Source of the DNA: Chloroflexota bacterium
GTDB taxonomy: Bacteria > Chloroflexota > Limnocylindria > Limnocylindrales > CSP1-4
Assembly (NCBI GenBank): GCA_013698385.1
Contig: JACCVB010000200.1
Location: 1-6,666, forward strand
DNA: 6,666 nt
Direction of reading: 5' to 3'
This document shows positions 1-5,000 of this stretch, piece by piece. A model generated the notes under the pieces. That model had not been told where the DNA came from, ran no database searches, and saw nothing but the letters and a program-made list of their open reading frames with translations. Made by a program: the position numbers and the translations under genes. Within the stretch, counting starts at the first letter, position 1. Each line of letters starts with the position of its first letter.

Positions 1-14
1 CCCGATCTGAACGT

Positions 15-20
15 GATAGT
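15..20 (+). promoter_or_regulatory. Possible -10 element of the tRNA-Lys promoter
   Basis: The hexamer GATAGT ends 8 nt before the first base of the tRNA, which is the normal distance from a -10 box to the start of a tRNA transcript. It keeps the A and final T that matter most in TATAAT-type boxes. The matching -35 region would lie before the window starts, so it cannot be inspected. This is a positional inference only. Confidence 0.3.
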
Positions 21-28
21 GTCGCCTC

Positions 29-100
29 GGGCCGGTAGCTCAGCGGCAGAGCAGGGGACTTTTAATCCCTGTGTCGTGGGTTCGAATCCCACCCGGCTCA
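29..100 (+). tRNA. tRNA-Lys (anticodon UUU)
   Basis: A full cloverleaf can be folded by hand. The 7-bp acceptor stem is 29-35 with 93-99, with one G30-U98 wobble, and A100 is the discriminator. The D stem is GCTC/GAGC (38-41 with 49-52) around a 7-nt loop containing GG. The anticodon stem is 54-58 with 66-70 around loop CTTTTAA, placing TTT at 61-63, which reads lysine AAA/AAG codons. The variable loop is 5 nt (71-75). The T arm is GTGGG/CCCAC with loop TTCGAAT. The 3' CCA is not encoded (the next bases are CCG), so it must be added after transcription. No second tRNA is visible nearby and no convincing poly-T terminator follows. Confidence 0.97.
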
Positions 101-230
101 CCGCTCCGGACCGGCGACCTGGATGCGGCGCGCGATCCCGCCCAGCTGGCGTGCATCAAGGCCTGGCACGACTCCCTGGAACCAGCCTGGCGGCGGCGAC
201 CTGTACCTCGCTCGCCTTGGGCCGTCGAGC

Positions 231-262
231 GTGACCGTGACATCCGGCACTCATACGGTCAC
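231..262. repeat. 8-bp perfect inverted repeat in the tRNA / small-gene gap
   Basis: GTGACCGT (231-238) is the exact reverse complement of ACGGTCAC (255-262). One further G-U pair (239/254) is possible, leaving a 14-nt loop. The left arm is also part of a tandem GTGAC-C-GTGAC (231-241). It lies between the tRNA (+) and the small minus-strand gene, which converge on this gap, so a shared transcription end or a protein-binding site are both possible. Neither side is followed by a T-tract, so it is not a classic intrinsic terminator. The rest of the 101-315 gap shows no credible gene. Confidence 0.5.
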
Positions 263-315
263 CAGTCCATGGCGCATCGTGATCAACTCGCCCTAGGCCG
301 GCACGCGCGGGACGC

Positions 316-513
316 TTACGGTCTTTTGGTAGTCCGCCGATCCTCGGGCATGCCCTGAGGGTCGACCGTGACGATCCGCCGCGGCGGCACCGGCGCCGGT
401 CCTCGCCGACGCAGGCCACGCACCAGCCGGAAGATCTCGACGGCCGCGAAGAGTGGCATCAGGCGCCGGGGCAGGAAACGAAACAGGACGAACTTCAGGG
501 CGCGGCTCAGCAT
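316..513 (-). CDS. Small hypothetical protein, 65 aa, basic with a hydrophobic N-terminal half
   Basis: The frame runs from an ATG at 513 to a TAA at 316. I do not recognise the family. Roughly the first 30 residues alternate hydrophobic and basic positions (MLSRALKFVLFRFLPRR, then LMPLFAAVEIFRLVRGLRRR), suggesting a short membrane-associated or amphipathic segment. An Arg/Pro-rich middle and a short polar tail (ending DRRTTKRP) follow. Coding support comes from codon choice: about the first 50 codons nearly all end in G or C, as in amt and gltB, whereas the last few (ACT, ACC, AAA, AGA) do not. The frame is open upstream to an ATG at 564, but the stretch between looks less gene-like, so I prefer the start at 513. 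There is no Shine-Dalgarno sequence before that ATG, but there is a -10-like box at the right distance for a leaderless mRNA. It is divergent from amt. No function is assigned, and it could still be a chance frame in GC-rich DNA. Confidence 0.5.
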   Translation of the reverse strand: MLSRALKFVLFRFLPRRLMPLFAAVEIFRLVRGLRRRGPAPVPPRRIVTVDPQGMPEDRRTTKRP

Positions 514-519
514 CGGCCC

Positions 520-525
520 AGTATC
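520..525 (-). promoter_or_regulatory. Possible -10 element for a leaderless small-gene transcript
   Basis: Read on the minus strand, the hexamer is GATACT. If transcription starts at the A of the ATG (513), it occupies positions -12 to -7, exactly where a -10 box belongs. It resembles GATAGT before the tRNA. The lack of any Shine-Dalgarno sequence before the ATG fits leaderless translation. No clear -35 box was seen. Confidence 0.3.
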
Positions 526-710
526 GCGCCTGGCGGCGTTCGCGTCCGGTTCGCCCGCGACCACAAGCCTTGCACCCGGCTTGCGAAGCGAGCCCAGCGC
601 TCCCGTGGCGCGACCGCCTCACAACCGTTCGGTGCCCCGTGACCCCGTCCTCCGGCACCCAACCGCGACCTTGTCGAACCCCCGGCGGGGTCGCTTGCCT
701 GGTTGCCGCT

Positions 711-719
711 TGCTAGCCT
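711..719 (+). promoter_or_regulatory. Candidate extended -10 promoter element for amt
   Basis: TGCTAGCCT matches the extended -10 pattern TGnTAnnnT. Transcription would then begin near 726, giving a leader of about 50 nt before the amt start codon. The -35 position (about 691-696, TCGCTT) is poor, which extended -10 promoters tolerate. The box sits inside the TTGCT...AGCAA inverted repeat, so an overlapping operator is conceivable. Pattern-based only. Confidence 0.3.
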
Positions 720-762
720 ACCGAGCAACACGCGGCCCGCGAGCCGTCGCCCGCACGCTCGT

Positions 763-770
763 GAGGAAGG
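763..770 (+). promoter_or_regulatory. Ribosome binding site of amt
   Basis: GAGGAAGG lies 7 nt before the ATG at 778 and matches the anti-Shine-Dalgarno well. It decides the start: the frame is open further upstream to an ATG at 703, but the extra residues would be Arg/Pro-rich and unlike any Amt N-terminus, and that ATG has no comparable site. Confidence 0.8.
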
Positions 771-777
771 ACCAAGG

Positions 778-1998
778 ATGGACACCGGAGATACCGCCTG
801 GCTGTTGATGTCGACGGCCCTGGTGATGATCATGCTCCCGGGCCTCGCCCTGTTCTATGGCGGCCTGGTCCGCCGGAAGAACGTGCTCTCGACGATCATG
901 CACAGCTTCTTCGGCCTGGCCCTCGTCAGCGTCGTGTGGGTGGTCGTGGGCTTCACGCTCGCGTTCGGTCCGGACGTGAACGGCCTGGGCCTGCTCGGTG
1001 GCCTGGACTTCGCTTTCTTCAACGGCGTCGGCCTGGAGCCATCCGCGAACTACGCGACGACCGTGCCGTTCGTCCTCTTCGCGGCGTTCCAGCTGATGTT
1101 CGCGGCCATCACCCCGGCGCTCATCACGGGCGCCTTCGCCGAGCGCAAGCGATTCAGTGCGTTCGTCCTCTTCACGCTCCTGTGGAGCGTCCTCGTCTAT
1201 TCGCCCCTGGCCCACTGGGTGTGGTCGACCGACGGCTGGCTGTTCAAGCTCGGTGCGCTCGACTTCGCCGGCGGCACGGTCGTCCATATCAGCTCCGGCG
1301 TGTCCGCCCTCGTCGTCGCATTGCTCATCGGCCGGCGCACCGTGAACGGGGATCGGATGGAGCCGCACGACGTGCCGATGACCGTGCTTGGTGCGCGTCT
1401 TCTGTGGTTCGGCTGGTTCGGCTTCAACGCCGGGTCGGCGGTCGCCGCCAACGGACTCGCGGCGAGCGCCTTCATCGTGACCAATACCGCGGCCGCCGCC
1501 GCGACGATCACCTGGGTGCTCGCGAGCTATCTGCACAAGGGCAAGGTCAGCGTCATCGGTGCCGCCTGCGGTGCCGTCGCGGGACTCGTCGCCATCACCC
1601 CCGCCTCGGGCTTCGTGACCGTGGGTGGCGCGCTGTTCATCGGCCTGGCCGTCGGCGGGCTGTGCTACAGCGCGACCCTGCTGCGCTCGCGCCTCAAGAT
1701 CGATGACGCCCTTGACGTGTTCGCGGTCCACGGCGTGGGCGGCATGTTCGGTGCCGTCGCCACCGGCGTCTTCGCCTCGTCCGCCATCCAGAGCGCGTAC
1801 TCGGGCCTGCTGGAAGGCAACGTCCAGCAGCTCGTCAACCAGTTCATCGCCGTGGGCGCCACGATCCTCTACGCCGCGATCTCCACGTTCGTGATCGTCA
1901 AGGTCGTCGATGTCATCCTCGGCATCCGGGTCAAGGCCGCGGACGAAGAGATGGGCCTGGACCTGTCCGTGCACGGCGAGGCCGCCTACCAGACCTGA
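778..1998 (+). CDS. amt: Ammonium transporter, Amt/Mep/Rh family
   Basis: This complete 406-aa inner-membrane protein would form a trimer of ammonium channels feeding glutamine synthetase. Most of its length is hydrophobic, in line with the 11 transmembrane helices of the family. The first helix follows directly after MDTGDTA, with no cleavable signal peptide. Family marks are all present: FYGGLVRRKNV after helix 1, the AERKRFSA loop, DFAGGTVVHIS, WFGFNAGSA and DDALDVFAVHGVGG. By comparison with E. coli AmtB, the twin pore histidines are H170 and H318, the outer phenylalanine gate is F108 with F104 and F216 nearby, the external ammonium-site tryptophan is W149, and the conserved aspartate is D162. 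The C-terminus (EEMGLDLSVHGEAAYQ) is the usual cytosolic tail that couples the trimer to PII proteins, so control by a GlnK/GlnB protein is likely although no such gene is adjacent. gltB follows after 91 bp on the same strand. Nothing is truncated or missing. Confidence 0.97.
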   Translation: MDTGDTAWLLMSTALVMIMLPGLALFYGGLVRRKNVLSTIMHSFFGLALVSVVWVVVGFTLAFGPDVNGLGLLGGLDFAFFNGVGLEPSANYATTVPFVLFAAFQLMFAAITPALITGAFAERKRFSAFVLFTLLWSVLVYSPLAHWVWSTDGWLFKLGALDFAGGTVVHISSGVSALVVALLIGRRTVNGDRMEPHDVPMTVLGARLLWFGWFGFNAGSAVAANGLAASAFIVTNTAAAAATITWVLASYLHKGKVSVIGAACGAVAGLVAITPASGFVTVGGALFIGLAVGGLCYSATLLRSRLKIDDALDVFAVHGVGGMFGAVATGVFASSAIQSAYSGLLEGNVQQLVNQFIAVGATILYAAISTFVIVKVVDVILGIRVKAADEEMGLDLSVHGEAAYQT

Positions 1999-2007
1999 CC
2001 GCCCGAC

Positions 2008-2023
2008 CGGTCCGCCTGGACCG
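2008..2023 (+). repeat. Short GC-rich hairpin just after amt
   Basis: CGGTCC (2008-2013) pairs perfectly with GGACCG (2018-2023) around a 4-nt loop GCCT, starting 10 nt after the amt stop codon. No T-tract follows, so it is at best a weak or factor-assisted terminator. It could equally protect the amt 3' end in a longer transcript. Confidence 0.5.
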
Positions 2024-2034
2024 ACCCACCCTTC

Positions 2035-2066
2035 TGGCCGCTGTCGAACCCCTCCGACGGCGGCCA
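2035..2066 (+). repeat. 12-bp hairpin between amt and gltB
   Basis: Bases 2035-2046 pair with 2055-2066 over 12 consecutive positions: 11 Watson-Crick pairs and one G-U (2042/2059). The 8-nt loop is AACCCCTC. It is the strongest stem noticed outside genes. It ends 12 nt before the gltB ribosome binding site and is not followed by a T-tract, so a classic intrinsic terminator is unlikely. Possible roles are partial termination, RNA processing between the two genes, or control of gltB translation. The loop and adjoining stem contain CTCCG (2052-2056), complementary to the gltB Shine-Dalgarno. Confidence 0.6.
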
Positions 2067-2078
2067 CTCCCGTCTCAC

Positions 2079-2083
2079 CGGAG
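2079..2083 (+). promoter_or_regulatory. Ribosome binding site of gltB (supports GTG start)
   Basis: CGGAG ends 6 nt before the GTG at 2090, a normal spacing. It is the main reason for choosing this non-ATG start. The GTG also leaves a propeptide of 25 residues before the catalytic cysteine, in keeping with the short propeptides of the family. Confidence 0.7.
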
Positions 2084-2089
2084 CCGCCC

Positions 2090-5000
2090 GTGGACCATCA
2101 CCTCCGCTCTCGCCGCACCGTCCCCGCGACGCCGCTCTACGACGCACGATACGAACACGATGCGTGCGGGGTCGGGTTCGTCGCCGACGCGGGCGGTCGG
2201 TCGCGTTCCAGGGTCCTGCCGCTCGCCCTGGCTGGCCTCGCCTCGCTAGCGCATCGCGGCGCGTTCGGGGCGGACGGGGAGTCGAGCGACGGAGCCGGGA
2301 TTTCCCTGCCCCTGGACGCGTCGGTCATCCGGGCGTTGATCGGCACGGTGGGCGGGGCGGGCACGGTGACGACGGCCGGGTCCCGGCCTGCGATCGTCAT
2401 GCTCTTCCTGCCGCGCGGCGGCGTGCCGGAACGTGCGAGCCGCGCCCTCGTGGAACGGATCTTCGCGGAGGCCGGGTTGCCCGTCGCGTCCTGGCGGGCC
2501 GTCCCGTTCCAGCCCGCCGCGCTCGGGGCAGCCGCCGCAGCTTCGCGCCCGACGGTCGTCCAGGCCATCGTCCCGAGACCGGCCCGTGACCCCGGTGCTG
2601 GTAACGACCGGCCGCTCGACGACAAGGCCTTCGAGCATCGCCTGGTCATCGCCCGTCGACGCCTGGAGGTCGCCGCCCGGGCCGCCGGCGGTCGACTCGC
2701 AGCGGACCTGTCCGTCTCGTCCGCCTCGGCCCGAACGATCGTATACAAGGGCCTCGTGGCCGGCGGTCGACTGGCGGAGCTGTACCCCGATCTCGATGGT
2801 CCGCTCGACGTCGACTACGCGATGTTCCATCAGCGCTACGCGACCAACACCCATCCGGTCTGGCGCCTCGCGCAGCCCTTCCGTTCGATCGCGCACAACG
2901 GGGAGATCAACACCGTCCGCGGCAATCGCGAGCAGGTGCGCGGCCGCAGCCGGGACGTCGGTACCGGCGCGCTGGCCACGGCGCTGGCCGACGCCGGTCC
3001 GCTGCTCTCCCCCGATGGCTCCGATTCGCTCTCGCTCGACGAGGCTCTCGAGTTGCTGGTCACGACTGGATGGGACCTGACGCCGGCCCTCCTCGCCGCC
3101 ATCCCGGAGGCGTTGGGGCTCCGTCGTGCGCCCCACCCGCACGTTGCGACCCTCCGTCGGCGGACGGCCGGGATGCTCGCACCGTGGGACGGCCCGGCCG
3201 CCATCGTGTTTGCCGACGGTCGGAGGGTCGGCGCCCTGATCGACCGCAACGGCCTGCGCCCGGCGTCCTTCGCGGTGACCGCGGACCGGCTCGTGGCCGT
3301 CGCGTCAGAGGCCGGTGCCGTGCCCTTCCCGGCCGCCGAGACCGTCCGACGCGGGCGCCTGGGTCCGGGCGAGCTGTTGCTGGTGGAGCCCGGCCGGCAC
3401 GCCATCCTGGAGGACACGGACGCCAAGGCCTGGGTGCTCCGCCACCTGCCCATCCACGACGCGCCACGCCCGATCCAAGAGGACCGCGCGGAGGCGGCCG
3501 CCGATGCCCTGGCCGCCGGCCCGCCGACGGCCCATCACGAGCGCTACCTGGCCGGCCTGGACGCGGAACGCGGCCGGCTGGACATCAAGACGATGACCCT
3601 GGAAGGCCACGAGCCGCTGTGGAGCATGGGCGACGACACGCCGACGGCCGGCCGCGGCCGCCTGGATCGACCGATCGCCGATCATCTTCGCCAGGCCTTC
3701 GCCCAGGTCACGAACCCGGCGATCGATCCGGAACGCGAGCGCATCGTCATGGACCTGCGCGTGGAACTGGGCCGTCGACCGGCATTGCTCAGTGGTCCGC
3801 CCCGCGTCCCGCGGACCCTGCGCCTGGACCGACCAATCGTCGCCGACCTGGGCGGCCTGCTCGGGGCACTGCGGGAGCGGCGACGCAAGGTCCGGATCCT
3901 GGACGCGACGTGGCCGGTCGACGCGGGCGCGGGCGGTCTCGCTTCGACCCTGGAGCGTCTCGCCGGGGAAGCGGTCGCGGCCGCCGAGCGTGGGGTCGAG
4001 ATCGTCGTGTCCAGCCATCGCGCGATGTCCATCGACCGCCCCGCCGTGCCGTCCATCCTGGCCGTCGGCGCGATCCACACTGGCCTCACGGCAGCCGGCC
4101 TGCGCGGTCGGACCGATGTCGTCGCCGACGCGGCGGACATCCTCGACGTCCATGCCATGGCGATGATCCTGGCCGTCGGTGCCACGGCCGCTCACCCGCG
4201 CCTGGCGATCGAGCTCGCCGCCGAGATCGCGGGGACGCGTGGCGCGGAGGACATCTCGCCGGCCCAGGCGATCGAGCGGCTCGTCAGCGCCTTCGAAGCC
4301 GGGCTGCGCAAGACCCTGGCCCGGATGGGCATCAGCTCGGTGGCGAGCTACATCGGTGGAGCCCTGATCGACACGGTCGATCTTGCCCCCGACGTCGTGG
4401 AACGCTGCTTCCCGATGGCCGCCGCGTGGCCGGGACGCACGACCCTTGGCGACCTTGCCGAGCGGATCATCAGACGACGCGCTGCCGCGCTCGCCCTGCC
4501 CCCGACGGCGCCCGGGCGCGAGCCGCGGCTGCCCGATCCGGGGTTTGCCCGATTCCGGGGGGACGGGGAACTGCACCTGTTCTCGCCCCGCATCGCGACC
4601 GAGATCCAGGTCCTGTCCGGGGCCAGGCCCGGCGATCAGGACGTTTCTGCCGCACTGGCGCGCTATCGAACCGCTCTGGCCCGCCGCGCGGCGGGATCGT
4701 CCGTGCCCCGCGACGAGCTTCGCGTCCGGGCGCCTCGTGGTGGTCCGATCCCGCTGGGCGAGGTCGAGGATGCAGGGGCCATCGCCCGGCGGTTCGTCGT
4801 GTCGGCGATGAGCGTCGGAGCCCTCAGCCCGGAGGCCCATCAGGCCCTGACCATCGGGATCCAGCGGGCGGGCGGTGCCGCGAACACCGGTGAGGGCGGG
4901 GAGGATCCGGCCTGGTACGTCCCGGACGCGGATGGTCGCCGTCGCGACGCCCGGATCAAGCAGGTCGCCTCGGCCCGGTTCGGGGTCACGGCGGCCTATC

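Larger units (their letters stand above)
514..777. promoter_or_regulatory. Divergent intergenic region upstream of amt and the small gene
   Basis: I see no convincing gene in this stretch; the frames crossing it are shadows. It is rich in short repeats. The hexamer GCTTGC occurs three times on the plus strand (579-584, 693-698, 708-713). CAAGCC/GGCTTG (564-569 with 578-583) is a 6-bp inverted repeat. ACCGTTCGGT (624-633) is a near-perfect short palindrome, ACCCC-CGGC-GGGGT (678-691) can form a 5-bp stem, and TTGCT/AGCAA (710-714 with 724-728) flanks the candidate amt -10 box. This is the natural place for nitrogen-responsive control of amt, but I recognise no specific regulator site such as a textbook NtrC, GlnR or NtcA box. 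Confidence 0.4.

Noticed and set aside
76..100. tRNA 3' end as an integration (att) site
   Set aside because: No second copy of the tRNA 3' segment, integrase gene or mobile-element gene was seen in the window.
71..358. 95-codon frame overlapping the tRNA-Lys 3' half
   Set aside because: It begins inside the tRNA, has no ribosome binding site and has a composition unlike the real genes.
233..372. GACCGTGAC occurring at 233-241 and again at 364-372
   Set aside because: The second copy lies within the small coding frame, and a single repeated 9-mer can arise by chance in GC-rich DNA.
368..808. 146-codon plus-strand frame across the divergent region
   Set aside because: It is antisense to the small gene, Arg/Pro-rich, and overlaps the amt start; no coding signature.
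718..2067. 449-codon minus-strand frame antisense to amt
   Set aside because: Rich in Asp, Glu, Arg and His as expected of the complement of a membrane protein gene; no domain is visible and amt is certain on the other strand.
2024..2089. Glutamine riboswitch or classic intrinsic terminator before gltB
   Set aside because: I see none of the conserved glutamine-riboswitch core, and neither hairpin is followed by a run of T.
3070..4893. 607-codon plus-strand frame inside gltB
   Set aside because: Arg/Pro/Gly-rich shadow of the gltB frame; stops are rare in alternate frames at this GC content.
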